Source of the DNA: CAJCIT01 sp963771305
GTDB lineage: Bacteria > Acidobacteriota > Terriglobia > Bryobacterales > Bryobacteraceae
NCBI GenBank assembly: GCA_963771305.1
Contig: CAVYTS010000021.1
Coordinates: 62,001-126,000, forward strand
DNA: 64,000 nucleotides
Direction: 5' to 3'
Shown here piece after piece: positions 32,432-42,233 of this stretch. A program made the translations under genes and the position numbers. The notes under the pieces are model-generated. The model saw nothing but the letters and a program-made list of their open reading frames with translations, did no database searches and was not told where the DNA came from. Numbering within the stretch: the stretch's first letter is position 1; each line of letters starts with the position of its first letter.

Positions 32432-32851
32432 ATGCACAGACATCGCGGGGTCCTGCTGGTGGCGGCCGGGCTCATCCTTAGAGACGGGAATGTTCTCGTT
32501 GGGCAGCGCCGAAAGAGCGACCGCCACGCGATGAAGTGGGAATTTCCCGGCGGGAAAGTGGAACTGGGCGAAACACCGCAGCAAGCGCTGGTAAGAGAGC
32601 TGCGGGAAGAACTGGCGATTGAGGCGAGCGCCGGGCATGAGATTGCACGCTACAGCCACAGCTATCCAAGCGGGACCACGGTTCAGTTGCTCTTTTATGC
32701 AGTGACGGAGTTTACCGGCACGCCGGATTGCCGGGCATTCGAACAGATCTCCTGGCAGGCTCTGTCCGCCCTGCCGACGCTGGACTTCCTGGACGGCGAC
32801 ATCGATTTCGTGCGGCGCCTGGCGAGCGGCGAGTTCAACCACCTGTTTTAG
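32432..32851 (+). CDS. Nudix hydrolase (MutT/NudG-like)
   Basis: About 139 residues from an ATG at 32432; a GTG at 32396 would add 12 residues. The Nudix box GGKVELGETPQQALVRELRE-EL fits G-x5-E-x7-REUxEE, and the sequence around it (VLVGQRRKSDRHAMKWEFPG) resembles MutT and CTP/5-methyl-dCTP pyrophosphatases. These hydrolyse oxidised or modified nucleoside triphosphates to monophosphates to protect DNA. Its 3' end overlaps the convergent small gene by four bases. Confidence 0.88.
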   Translation: MHRHRGVLLVAAGLILRDGNVLVGQRRKSDRHAMKWEFPGGKVELGETPQQALVRELREELAIEASAGHEIARYSHSYPSGTTVQLLFYAVTEFTGTPDCRAFEQISWQALSALPTLDFLDGDIDFVRRLASGEFNHLF

Positions 32852-33147
32852 TCGAAGTCGAAGGCTCGTTTGGGCGGCGCTTCGGTCTTGTCTTCCTTGG
32901 CCTGCTTCAGCAATTCCTCGAACTTCTTCTCCATAACTTTGCCGCTGGCCTGGTGCGATGCGAAGCTCTTCTCGAACACTTCGTTTCGGCGCGCGGCCTC
33001 ACCCTTCAGATTCCGCGCGGCCTCGGCGAGATCGTCGATGATCGGCTTCTTAACGGGTTGCTGGTGGTGGATCACGCGGCGAGTTTCTGGATCGATATGA
33101 AGCGTGCTCTGGCAGCAGGGGCAGGAGACTTCAATCAGTTCGGCCAT
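32848..33147 (-). CDS. small protein with CxxC-type zinc-binding-like N-terminus
   Basis: 99 residues. The N-terminus IEVSCPCCQSTLHIDPETR has three clustered Cys (CPCC) like a half zinc ribbon, followed by a charged helical region (DDLAEAARNLKGEAARR, SGKVMEKKFEELLKQAKED). It resembles short Acidobacteria proteins of unknown function. Possibly a nucleic-acid or protein adaptor; no partner gene seen. Overlaps the Nudix gene tail-to-tail. Confidence 0.6.
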   Translation of the reverse strand: MAELIEVSCPCCQSTLHIDPETRRVIHHQQPVKKPIIDDLAEAARNLKGEAARRNEVFEKSFASHQASGKVMEKKFEELLKQAKEDKTEAPPKRAFDFD

Positions 33148-33333
33148 ACCGGGATGTTATCGCAGCCCGGGGGGGACGTGGGCAGGGGCGTAACCGGCCA
33201 GCAAGACGTTGCGGCCACTTCTGGCGACCTACTGTAGTACGCTCGGGGCGTGAGCGCCTCAGCAAGACCGCATGAACCGCCGCGTTACAGCTGGGCTTTC
33301 TCCCCGAGGGCACGGGTTAGCGGCGTTCGCAAT

Positions 33334-35160
33334 ATGCCAAGAGTCCTACAGAACTTCTCGCTGCTGCTCCTGCTAGCCGCGTGCGCTTCAGGTCAGGATC
33401 TTTCGTACAGCAGTCCCTTCTTCCGGGTTCAGTTGGCGGCTGGCCAGCCGGGCTTTGCGGAGTTGGCGGTCGATTCGCTCGGCAAGTCAAAGCTCGATCT
33501 CAACGTGATGCTGCCGCTCGATGCCCCGCCATCCCAATACGCCGCCATCCGTGAAGGACCGCACATCGACTTCCGCGCTGCAGGAAGCCACGGCCGGGCC
33601 GTCTGGTCCTTCAAGTTTAGTGAACAAAGGATCTCGATTCGCTCTGTCTACTCCCCCGCCTTTCCTGCGCAGCCCTTGGTTCTCACCTTCGACCCCATCC
33701 GCTGCCATGCCACGCTTCTGGGACTCTTTAACAATGATCGCGCCATTGCCCTGCCTGCGCTGTTGCACTTTCCCGATCGCGGTACGTTTCGGATTACTTC
33801 GCCCACCAAGGGCCTCGCACTGGGCTACGATGCCCTGCGTGATAGCGATAACTTCGTGCGCTTGACCTTCCCGCCCTCGACCGCTGCCAACCCAACCGTT
33901 GAGTACAACCTCGAGGTCACAGCCATCTACCCGCACGACCCACGAATCGACAACGACCCACGTTACGACGGCTACCGCCGCGATTTCCTCAACATCTTCC
34001 AGATCAACCCGCGCTACAGAGTGCTCGCGAACCACGCTGCCAGCGATCCTGTGGCATTCACCGTTTTCATGTACTCGAAGATGGCCGTCCAGATGCCGCC
34101 GCTCGCGGAAGGCCTCAGCCCGCTCGACATCCTGCGCCAAACGCTCGATCGTTACGCCGGCGGAATGAAAGGGTACGGGATGGCGGGCTATGGCGGCATC
34201 AAAGAGTTGAAGTACGACTTTCTCGATGTCTACCCCTCGCTGGTGCTGGCCTCCGCCGACTACGAATCCGCCAGCCACGACCGCGCCTGGCTTCTGCTCA
34301 ACTACGCCACCGTGAAAGCGTGGGCCGACAAGATGATCGAGTTCGACCACGATGGCGATGGCCTCATGGAATACCCGCTCAGCGGCAACTCCGGCTCTTG
34401 GACCCCGCGCGTAACCGTCCGGCCCGCGAACTGGTGGGATACCATCGGCTTCGGTCATAAGGACGCCTATTCGAACGCCCTCGCCTACGGCGCATTCAAA
34501 GCGATGTCGGGCTTGTCGCGCACGGCTGGATTCCCACAAGACGCCGCGCTCTTCGATGCTCGCGCGAAGAAGCTGAAGGCTGTGTACTATGACACGTTCT
34601 ACAATCCCGCCACCGGCGTGCTAGCCGGCTGGAAGAGCGCGGACGGCGAGTTCCACGACTACTACTTTCTTTTCGTCAACGGCATGGCGGTCACCTACGG
34701 GCTGGTTTCACGCGTGCAGGGCAACGCCATCTGGGACAAGCTACTCGTCAAGATGAAGGAAGTCGGCTATACGCGTTTTGACTTGGGCCTTCCAGGCAAC
34801 CTGATCCCGATCCGCCGCGCAGACTACGTGCACCTGGAGAAACGCTTCGGTGGGCCAGATCGCGAGGACGGCTCGGACGGATTCCAGATCTACGAGAATG
34901 GCGGTGCGACCGCCTGTTACGCCTATTTCACGATCCAGGCGCTGCGCGACCTCGGTCGCGCTAAGGAGGCCGATGCCATCCTGTTTCCCATGCTGAAGGC
35001 ATTTGAGGACGGAGGCTTTCAAGGTCGTGGTCCCAATGGCCTGACCTACGACTGGAAGGACTGGAACGGCGGCCCGCACGGCTACGAAGGGCTTCTCGTC
35101 GACGGCTATCTCACATTGCTAGCCGCCACGCCAGGGTCCGCTCGAAAACTCCCGCACTGA
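33334..35160 (+). CDS. lipoprotein six-hairpin glycosidase (DUF4965/DUF5127-like)
   Basis: 608 residues from the ATG at 33334; 28 more codons exist in frame, but this start yields a lipoprotein signal (SLLLLLAAC, lipobox LAAC with Cys17). Residues about 20-230 are a beta-rich N-terminal domain. The rest is an (alpha/alpha)6 barrel: GGIKELKYDFLDVYPSLVLA, IEFDHDGDGLMEYPLSGNSG, NWWDTIGFGHKDAYSNALAY, DWKDWNGGPHGYEGLLVDGY. The barrel resembles amylo-alpha-1,6-glucosidase or GH15/GH63-like families and the DUF4965/DUF5127 group. It lies upstream of a secreted GH106-type rhamnosidase, which suggests work on plant or microbial glycans at the cell surface. Confidence 0.78.
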   Translation: MPRVLQNFSLLLLLAACASGQDLSYSSPFFRVQLAAGQPGFAELAVDSLGKSKLDLNVMLPLDAPPSQYAAIREGPHIDFRAAGSHGRAVWSFKFSEQRISIRSVYSPAFPAQPLVLTFDPIRCHATLLGLFNNDRAIALPALLHFPDRGTFRITSPTKGLALGYDALRDSDNFVRLTFPPSTAANPTVEYNLEVTAIYPHDPRIDNDPRYDGYRRDFLNIFQINPRYRVLANHAASDPVAFTVFMYSKMAVQMPPLAEGLSPLDILRQTLDRYAGGMKGYGMAGYGGIKELKYDFLDVYPSLVLASADYESASHDRAWLLLNYATVKAWADKMIEFDHDGDGLMEYPLSGNSGSWTPRVTVRPANWWDTIGFGHKDAYSNALAYGAFKAMSGLSRTAGFPQDAALFDARAKKLKAVYYDTFYNPATGVLAGWKSADGEFHDYYFLFVNGMAVTYGLVSRVQGNAIWDKLLVKMKEVGYTRFDLGLPGNLIPIRRADYVHLEKRFGGPDREDGSDGFQIYENGGATACYAYFTIQALRDLGRAKEADAILFPMLKAFEDGGFQGRGPNGLTYDWKDWNGGPHGYEGLLVDGYLTLLAATPGSARKLPH

Positions 35161-35344
35161 AGCGCGCGCATGAGAGTCTCTGTGAGACCCCAGCACTGAA
35201 CCGCGCGTGAGCAAGCGGACGGAACCGAGCCGCGACTGTCATAGAGTGCATGCTGACAAACGACCCCATAGTGATACTGTGGCTGCGGAAGGCGTTGCCA
35301 AGGTTTGCGTCAGCCAATCTTCTACGCCTCCGACTGAGGAAGAA

Positions 35345-38300
35345 ATGACTGACAAAACGAAAGCGTCAAATCACCCCTCCACGAGGCTGGTCGCTGCCGG
35401 CATACTGCTCTTGCTGGGAGCCGCCGCCGCGAACCCGCAGAGCTCTGCACCGCCGACCCCGAGCGATCCCCTCAAGACCGGGTTTCAGAATCCGCCCGAG
35501 GCCGCGCGCCCGCGCGTGTGGTGGCACTGGATGAATGGCAACATTACTCAGGAGGGAATCAAACTGGACCTCGAGTGGATGCACCGCGTCGGGATCGCCG
35601 GTTTCCAGAACTTTGATGCCGCGCTGTCCACGCCCCAGGTGGTGGATCACCGCCTCGCTTATATGACCCCCGAATGGAAGGAGGCGTTCAAATACGCCAC
35701 CACACTGGCCGAAGAATTGAAACTCGAAGAGGCCATTGCCGGCTCGCCCGGCTGGAGCGAAACCGGTGGCCCCTGGGTGCCCCCGTCGCAGGGCATGAAG
35801 AAGTACGTGTGGAGCGAAATCGCAATCGACGGCGGGAAGCCCTACAAGACAGTCCTGGCGAAGCCCCCCTCGAACACGGGCGCTTTTCAAAGCCTCAGCA
35901 TCCATGACGCTATGCCTGGGCCGGACGGATCAAAGATTCCGCAATTCTACGCCGATGCAGGCGTCATCGCATACCGCCGCGCCGCCAGCGATATCCCCCT
36001 CGAATCGCTGCACCCAAAAATGACGGCCAGCGCCGGCGCGCCCGACGCCTCCATCCTCAGGGATGGCGACCTCACCAAGACCACCAAGCTGCCCATCCCC
36101 AAGCCGGGCGCGAGCGCCTGGATCCAGTGGGAGTTCGCCACACCCCAGACCATGCGTTCCATCACCATCGTAATGACTGAATTTGATGGGTTTGCCGCTC
36201 TGCTGACCGGGGTCACCAATCCTGAGAAATCCCTCGAAGCGAGTGATGACGGCCAGAACTTCCGGACGGTAGCGAAGCTTCCCGATGGCGGCGCGCCGGA
36301 GCATACTGTGTCGTTTCCTCCCGTCACAGCAAAGTTCTTCCGCGTCGTTTTTCATCGCACGCCCCCGGGGCCTCGGCCTGCCTGGATGGGCGACATCGAT
36401 CCGGCCTCGTTCGGTATGAAAGTCCCGCCGCCTCCCACGGACTATGAAATTGCAGAGCTGGCGCTGCATCCGGGCGCGCGCGTGAACCGATTTGAAGAGA
36501 AGGCCGCCTTCGTGCCCGTACCGGACCTGTATCCGTTCGCCACGCCGCCATACTCCGCGGCCGACGCCGTCTCAAAACCCGATGTGGTCGACCTGACTTC
36601 GAAGATGCGCCCCGACGGAACGCTCGACTGGACACCCCCACCGGGCCAATGGGTGGTCATTCGCTTCGGCTATTCGTTGCTGGGCATCACCAACCATCCG
36701 GCCACAGTCGAGGGCACCGGCCTGGAAGTCGACAAGCTGAATCGCGCCTATGTGAAGAACTACATGGATGGGTATCTCGACAGCTACAAGAAAACGGTGG
36801 GTGAGCAAAACATGGGCCGGCACGGCATCCGATATGTCATCACCGATAGCTGGGAGGCCGGGTCGCAGAACTGGACCGATGACATGCTTGCCCAGTTCAA
36901 AAAGCACCGGGGCTACGATCCCACTCCGTGGCTGCCGATCCTCACCGGACAAGTCGTCGAAAGCTCCGAAGCGAGCGACCGCTTCCTGTGGGACTTCCGC
37001 AAGACCATTGCCGACTTGATCGCGATCGAGCATTACGGCCAGGTGCAAGCGTCCATCAAGGAGCGCGGCATGGGCCATTACGGCGAATCGCATGAGAGCG
37101 GCCGGGCCTTTGTCGCCGACGGCATGGAAGTGAAGAAGCTCGACGACATCCCGATGAGCGCCATGTGGACGCAGACGCCGGGCGTGAACAAAGAACAGTA
37201 CGGCTACAACGCCGACGATCGCGAATCCGCATCCGTCGCGCATCTATATGGTCAGAATCTGGCCGCGGCGGAATCTCTCACAGCTTCGGCCGCGCCCTGG
37301 GCTTGGTCGCCCGCGACGCTCAAGCCCACCGCAGATCAGGAACTGCTAAACGGCATCAACCGCATCGTGATTCACGAGTCCGCGCATCAGCCGGTGGTGG
37401 GCAAAGCGCCTGGCCTCACACTCGGCCCCTTCGGCCAGTGGTTCAACCGCAATGAAACCTGGGCCGAACAGGCCGGCCCCTGGGTCGACTACCTGGCGCG
37501 CAGCAGTTACTTACTGCAGCAAGGCCGCTTCGCGGCGGATGTCATCTACTTCTATGGCGAAGACTCCAACCTCACCGCCATCTTCGGCAATAAGTCGCCG
37601 GACGTACCGCCCGGCTATGGTTTCGATTACGTCAATGCCGACGCCGTCATTCATGAACTGCGTGTAGCGGGCGACAGAATCACGACTAAGGGCGGCATGA
37701 GTTACCGCCTTCTGGTGCTCGATCCGTATAGCAAGCACATGTCACTGCCCGTGCTGCGCTCGCTTCACAAACTGGTGGACCAGGGCGCTGTCGTGGCTGG
37801 TGGCAAGCCCGTGGACGATCCGAGTCTCGCCGACGACCAGGCCGATTTCCACAAGCTGAACCACGAACTATTCGGCGACGGCTCGGGAGTGCACAAAGTC
37901 GGCAAAGGCTCGGTGTTCGCTGGCCAGACCGCAGACCAGGCGTTGAAGGCGATGAATGTTGCTCCTGACTTTGACTACACCAAGCCGCAGAACGATACGC
38001 GCATCCTGTTCGTGCATCGCAAACTCGGAGACAGCGACATCTACTTTGTAGACAATCGCAACCCTCGCGACGAAGCCATCGATGCCAGCTTCCGTGTCAC
38101 GGGCAGAGCCCCGGAACTCTGGCACGCCGAGACCGGCAAAACGGAGCCCGCTTCGTACCAGATCGCCGATGGCCGTACGACCGTGCCGCTGCACCTGGAG
38201 CCCTGGGGCTCGGTGTTCGTGGTCTTCCGCCAGCCAACCCAAACGTCCTCACGAACTCTACCGAAAGTCGTCGAGACGCAGCTGGCCGCGCTCGACGGCC

Positions 38301-38770
38301 CCTGGAATGTCACCTTCCAACCGGGCCGCGGCGCCCCCGCATCGATTACTCTTGACCAACTCTCGTCCTGGAGCGATAACTCCAACACAGGGGTGAAGTA
38401 CTTCTCGGGCACCGGCACTTACACTAAGACCTTTCAAGCTCCGTCGGAATGGTTCGCCAAGAACGCCCAGTTATGGCTCGACTTAGGCGACGTTAAGAAT
38501 CTTGCCGAAGTGACAGTAAATGGCAAACCACTCGGCATCGTATGGCACGCACCCTATCGAGTCGACGCAACCAGCGCGCTCAAGCCAGGCGCAAACGAAC
38601 TAGCTATCAAAGTCACGAACGCGTGGGTCAACCGCCTTATCGGCGACCAACAACCCGACGCCACGACGAAGTATACGTTTACGGACGTTAAGCCATACAG
38701 AGCAAACTCGCCGATGCTGCCGTCGGGGCTGCTCGGGCCGGCGGGGGTGTATGCGGCAAGGACGGAGTAG
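35345..38770 (+). CDS. secreted GH106-type alpha-L-rhamnosidase
   Basis: 1,141 residues from the ATG at 35345 (GAGGAAG upstream; 46 further codons in frame are spurious). Signal peptide LVAAGILLLLGAAAANPQ. The start of the mature chain, ARPRVWWHWMNGNITQEGIK and LDLEWMHRVGIAGFQNFDAA, is the signature of the GH106 catalytic barrel. Likely catalytic region: ITDSWEAGSQNWTDDML and ESHESGRAFVADGMEVKKLD, both with conserved Glu. A beta-sandwich carbohydrate-binding-like domain closes the chain (WLDLGDVKNLAEVTVNGKPL). GH106 enzymes release L-rhamnose from pectin rhamnogalacturonans. Confidence 0.85.
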   Translation: MTDKTKASNHPSTRLVAAGILLLLGAAAANPQSSAPPTPSDPLKTGFQNPPEAARPRVWWHWMNGNITQEGIKLDLEWMHRVGIAGFQNFDAALSTPQVVDHRLAYMTPEWKEAFKYATTLAEELKLEEAIAGSPGWSETGGPWVPPSQGMKKYVWSEIAIDGGKPYKTVLAKPPSNTGAFQSLSIHDAMPGPDGSKIPQFYADAGVIAYRRAASDIPLESLHPKMTASAGAPDASILRDGDLTKTTKLPIPKPGASAWIQWEFATPQTMRSITIVMTEFDGFAALLTGVTNPEKSLEASDDGQNFRTVAKLPDGGAPEHTVSFPPVTAKFFRVVFHRTPPGPRPAWMGDIDPASFGMKVPPPPTDYEIAELALHPGARVNRFEEKAAFVPVPDLYPFATPPYSAADAVSKPDVVDLTSKMRPDGTLDWTPPPGQWVVIRFGYSLLGITNHPATVEGTGLEVDKLNRAYVKNYMDGYLDSYKKTVGEQNMGRHGIRYVITDSWEAGSQNWTDDMLAQFKKHRGYDPTPWLPILTGQVVESSEASDRFLWDFRKTIADLIAIEHYGQVQASIKERGMGHYGESHESGRAFVADGMEVKKLDDIPMSAMWTQTPGVNKEQYGYNADDRESASVAHLYGQNLAAAESLTASAAPWAWSPATLKPTADQELLNGINRIVIHESAHQPVVGKAPGLTLGPFGQWFNRNETWAEQAGPWVDYLARSSYLLQQGRFAADVIYFYGEDSNLTAIFGNKSPDVPPGYGFDYVNADAVIHELRVAGDRITTKGGMSYRLLVLDPYSKHMSLPVLRSLHKLVDQGAVVAGGKPVDDPSLADDQADFHKLNHELFGDGSGVHKVGKGSVFAGQTADQALKAMNVAPDFDYTKPQNDTRILFVHRKLGDSDIYFVDNRNPRDEAIDASFRVTGRAPELWHAETGKTEPASYQIADGRTTVPLHLEPWGSVFVVFRQPTQTSSRTLPKVVETQLAALDGPWNVTFQPGRGAPASITLDQLSSWSDNSNTGVKYFSGTGTYTKTFQAPSEWFAKNAQLWLDLGDVKNLAEVTVNGKPLGIVWHAPYRVDATSALKPGANELAIKVTNAWVNRLIGDQQPDATTKYTFTDVKPYRANSPMLPSGLLGPAGVYAARTE

Positions 38771-39023
38771 GAGACGGGGCCCAGGAAGCTGTAAAACGTT
38801 GGGTCACTTGATTATGATTTGCGGCTTGACGAGCAAGATGCTCCCGATTCGGCTTGGCATTGACCACACGCCGCATGTTCGACATTGTCCGACGGTCGCT
38901 CAGCGTGTTCCAGGCCAAGCAAGCGAACGAGTAGAACCGTTAGGTTAGCTAGGCGTTTTGTCGTGGTGATTAGCTCACGCCGGTTGGCATCCGACGGGTG
39001 GGAGTCCAGGAAAGGGCGCTGAC

Positions 39024-39828
39024 ATGACAAGAATCCAGAATTACTTCAATGGTTTGGCTGACAAAGTCGCGAGTGCTTCCCTTATAGCGAGTTCCGTCCA
39101 GCATCGGCCAGACATCGGGGCGAACCGAGAGACGATTGTCAGAGATTCTCTGGCTCGGCACCTTCCTCGGCGCCTTTCGGCGTCACTTGGAGGGCAGATA
39201 GTGTCACACGATGGCGTTGAGTCGAAGCAAATTGATGTGATCGTAGCGAATGACATTGGCGTAAGATTCGACGAAAATGAGAAGACATTCGAGACGGCGG
39301 AAAGCGTCGCCGGGGCGATCACAGTAAAGTCATCCCTGGATCGCGCGGCGCTGATTGATGCCCTGGGAAACTTGGCGAGCATCCCTGAGCCGAGTAAGGA
39401 AGCCCTTAGCTTTAAGGGCCTCGCAGGTGACGCGTGTGAATCGTTTCTCGACCGTCATCCTTGCCACTACGTGTTTGCATACGACGGGATGGACGGGAGC
39501 CGAAGCCTCGAGGAGGTCCGAGAGTTTTTTCGATCGCACCCTGAGATCCCGCTTCGCAGATAGCCGAAAGGAATCGTGGTTAACAAACGCCACATGATTC
39601 GCTTTCATCGCAAACGAAGCCACCACGACGACCGGTTACGTGATACCGAAAGACACGTTCTTCCTTACGCCCCTAGACGAAGCCATGCGAGGGTATCCGT
39701 TCGTTCATCTACTCAATGACCTATCCGCGTATTCTGATTGGCTGGATCACATGAGCGTGTCGACACATCCGTACTTCAACGTGGGGTTTGGCCTGCCAAG
39801 TCAGGGCGGGACGGCCCCCGCCCACTGA
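39024..39828 (+). pseudogene. DUF6602 gene with nonsense codon and frameshift
   Basis: The frame from the ATG at 39024 reads IGANRETIVRDSLARHLPRR, ASLGGQIVSHDGVESKQIDV and IVANDIGVRF, the DUF6602 domain, which often sits in defence islands. A TAG at 39561-39563 interrupts it. The frame then continues KGIVVNKRHMIRF, and an extra C near 39605 shifts to FIANEATTTTGYVIPKDTFF, DEAMRGYPFVHLLNDLSAYS and DWLDHMSVSTHPYFNVGF, matching the C-terminus of the same family. The intact family protein is about 250-270 residues. Dead copy. Confidence 0.75.
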
Positions 39829-39974
39829 ACCACGGGCGGGCTACCTTGGGCTGGCCTGCGAATGGCTCGGTAATAGCACTGGCTGTCAATAGCCCTCCTC
39901 ACGGACGGACCGCGCCAATTAGCAAGCATTAGGTCCCTGTTGAAACCCGTGCTTGCAGAGCGTAGCATGTAAGC

Positions 39975-41030
39975 ATGCATTCAGAGAATGATGCAAGCAT
40001 GACCGACGGGAACAGCCGAAAAGCAAAGGGCGGAATAGCACGAGCGAAAGCTCTAAATCCCGAAGAGAGACGAGACATCGCAAGAAAAGCAGCCTCGGCT
40101 AGATGGGACAGCAACTTATTGCTCGCGAGCCACGAGGGGGAGTTCAATCTGGGTAAAGAGTCGATATCGTGCGCCGTGCTGCCGAACGGCAAGAGGCTGG
40201 TAACACAGGCGGCCTTCCTCCGCTCGTTGGGCCGTTCACGGTCCCCGAAAGCCGGAACCGGCGTCTTGAGCACGGTCGACGGATTACCATTTTTTCTTCA
40301 GGCGGATGTGCTAAAGCCATTTGTCTCCGACGAGCTAAAGGCGTCGACGACTCCCGTTTTCTACCGCACTAAGAAAGGGGGGAAGGGGGTCGGTTATGAT
40401 GCAAACCTCCTGCCTCAGGTAGGCGAGGTCTATCTGCGATTCAGGGATGCGATGCTTGTGGAAAAAGGGGAGATACCGACCCAGTACAGGCACATAGTGA
40501 AAGCCGCGGACATCCTGATGAGAGGGTTGGCAAACGTCGGAATCATCGCGTTGGTGGACGAAGCCACGGGATATCAGCGCGACAGAGCCAAGGATGCCCT
40601 TGAGAGAATCCTGGGAGCGTTCATAGCAAAGGAGCTGCGCCCTTGGGTCCCCACTTTCCCTGATGAGTACTATACGCAGATTTTCAGACTAAGGGGCATG
40701 AGCTACCCAAGAGACACAGTAAAAAAGCCAAGATATTTCGGTCTCCTGACCAACGACATTATCTATGGCCGCCTTGCCCCAGGCGTTCTGGAGGAGCTCC
40801 GTAACACGACGCCAAGAAGACCAGATGGCAGGCTCAAGCATCACCTTCACCGCCGCCTCACCGAGGACATGGGGCACCCAAAACTGCGCGAGCATCTAGC
40901 CTCCGTTGTGACGATCATGAAGCTAAGTAAGGACTACGAGGACTTTAAGCGTAAACTCGATCAGATTCACACTCGCTACGGGAATAACCTTGAACTGCCT
41001 TTTGATGACGTGCCGGAAACGGGGCTTTAG
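39975..41030 (+). CDS. P63C-domain protein
   Basis: 351 residues from the ATG at 39975 (a second ATG at 39999 is possible). The N-terminus KAKGGIARAKALNPEERRDI is a basic DNA-binding-like helix, followed by a region to residue about 170 with SCAVLPNGKRLVTQAAFLRS. The P63C domain (PF10546) covers roughly 230-330, around ERILGAFIAKELRPWVPTFP and FGLLTNDIIYGRLAPGVLEE. P63C proteins occur in phages and bacterial accessory islands with unknown function. Its TAG shares the G with a GTG codon of the downstream nuclease frame, so the two are an operon. Three GCATG copies lie around its start. Confidence 0.8.
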   Translation: MHSENDASMTDGNSRKAKGGIARAKALNPEERRDIARKAASARWDSNLLLASHEGEFNLGKESISCAVLPNGKRLVTQAAFLRSLGRSRSPKAGTGVLSTVDGLPFFLQADVLKPFVSDELKASTTPVFYRTKKGGKGVGYDANLLPQVGEVYLRFRDAMLVEKGEIPTQYRHIVKAADILMRGLANVGIIALVDEATGYQRDRAKDALERILGAFIAKELRPWVPTFPDEYYTQIFRLRGMSYPRDTVKKPRYFGLLTNDIIYGRLAPGVLEELRNTTPRRPDGRLKHHLHRRLTEDMGHPKLREHLASVVTIMKLSKDYEDFKRKLDQIHTRYGNNLELPFDDVPETGL

Positions 41031-41035
41031 TGGGA

Positions 41036-42024
41036 ATGGAAAACACCGAATCGCAGCATCGACTTGATATCTCCTACCAGTACCCTCCGGAGCTTCTTGA
41101 ACTGCTCTGCGATGTAGTGCCCGCATTGTTCCGTTCGAAGCAGGGCGTCATTGACTTTTTCGCTGGCGCGGGCGTTCCCAACTCCCTGATAGGCGACTGG
41201 CGAACCAAGCTCAGGCAAGACAAAGAGGGCGTAAGGAAACACGAAATCGCCCGCTCGGTACTGTGTCGCCTCAACGACGCGGGTGAGCCCGCACTGGCGC
41301 TTCGCCGTGAGGTTATCAAGCGGATTTCCGAGTTCGACGATTTTTCGAGTTGTTGGGAGAACGACCGGTATAAAGCACAGGGCATCGTGGCCCGGATTCA
41401 AAAGGTAGTGAACGTCAAGGACAGCTTCACGCGCATAAACTTGGAGCGGGAGCGGGAACGGCAAGGTAAACAGGCACTGTATACGGCAGCTATCAACGCC
41501 CAGAAGAAGAAAAGCGACGATCGCGAGGCGATCAAAGGCTCGCGTTATCGACTATTCGGCGAGAAAGACCCGCACCAGCGAGGCAAACGCCTCGAGGGAG
41601 GCCGTGCTCAACAGCCTGTTTAGCTTCAGTGGATTCCTCGTTAGAGAGGCTTTCACCCTCAAAGGACAGGAAGGGCAAGGAATCGTCGAGCAGATCGATG
41701 GCGCTGTCGAACTCGGCGGTGTTCTCTACCTCGTAGAGATGAAGTGGTGGGACAAGCCTATCGGAAGACAGGAGATTGCTCCGCATTTTGTCAGCGTTTA
41801 TGGGCGAGGGGATGTCGGTGGGATCTTCATTTCCTACTCGGGATTCTCCAGCGCCGCGGTCGAAGATGCGAAAACGGGCCTTACACAAAAGGTGTTTTGT
41901 CCTGGTCGATCTACACGAAATCGTTCAGGTGATTGAGCGCGAAGCCGACCTACAGGCACTGTTTAAGGAAAAGATACATCGAGCGAAGACAGACCGGAAC
42001 CCGTACTGGAAATCCGTTTCGTGA
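41036..42024 (+). pseudogene. PD-(D/E)XK (Mrr-like) nuclease with N-terminal effector-associated-type domain, two frameshifts
   Basis: From the ATG at 41036 (five bases after the P63C stop), the first 140 residues are a small all-helical module (YQYPPELLELLCDVVPALF, GVIDFFAGAGVP, KHEIARSVLCRLN, VVNVKDSFTRIN), with a charged linker. An extra G near 41591 shifts frame to AVLNSLFSFSGFLVREAFTL and the nuclease core EGQGIVEQIDGAVELGG, then LYLVEMKWWDKPIGRQEI: D...E-x-K, the PD-(D/E)XK/Mrr signature. An extra T near 41899 shifts again to FVLVDLHEIVQVIEREADLQ and a stop at 42024. Related proteins are annotated as restriction endonucleases. As written the product is truncated before its active site. 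Confidence 0.78.
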
Positions 42025-42057
42025 CTATTGGGAAGTTCTTGGGAGCCGCGGAGAGTT

Positions 42058-42101
42058 GCGGGATAGTCACCGCTTTACCAAAACTCCGTGAGACTCCAGT
42101 C
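42058..42101. repeat. direct repeat copy A flanking the YafQ/DinJ module
   Basis: 44 bases beginning GCGGGATAGTCACCGCTTTA; copy B at 42806-42849 has the same length, order and orientation with about seven substitutions. The pair brackets the toxin-antitoxin module. Confidence 0.7.
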
Positions 42102-42233
42102 CGAGATGGCCGACTCATTGAGTAGTTATGTCCAGGATTGCTCGGGTAGTCGCCGTTGGCGAAGCGCACCACGTCACGCAGCGCGGGAACAAGAGGCAGG
42201 ATGCCTTTCTGCAGCCGGGATCGCGAGATGTAC

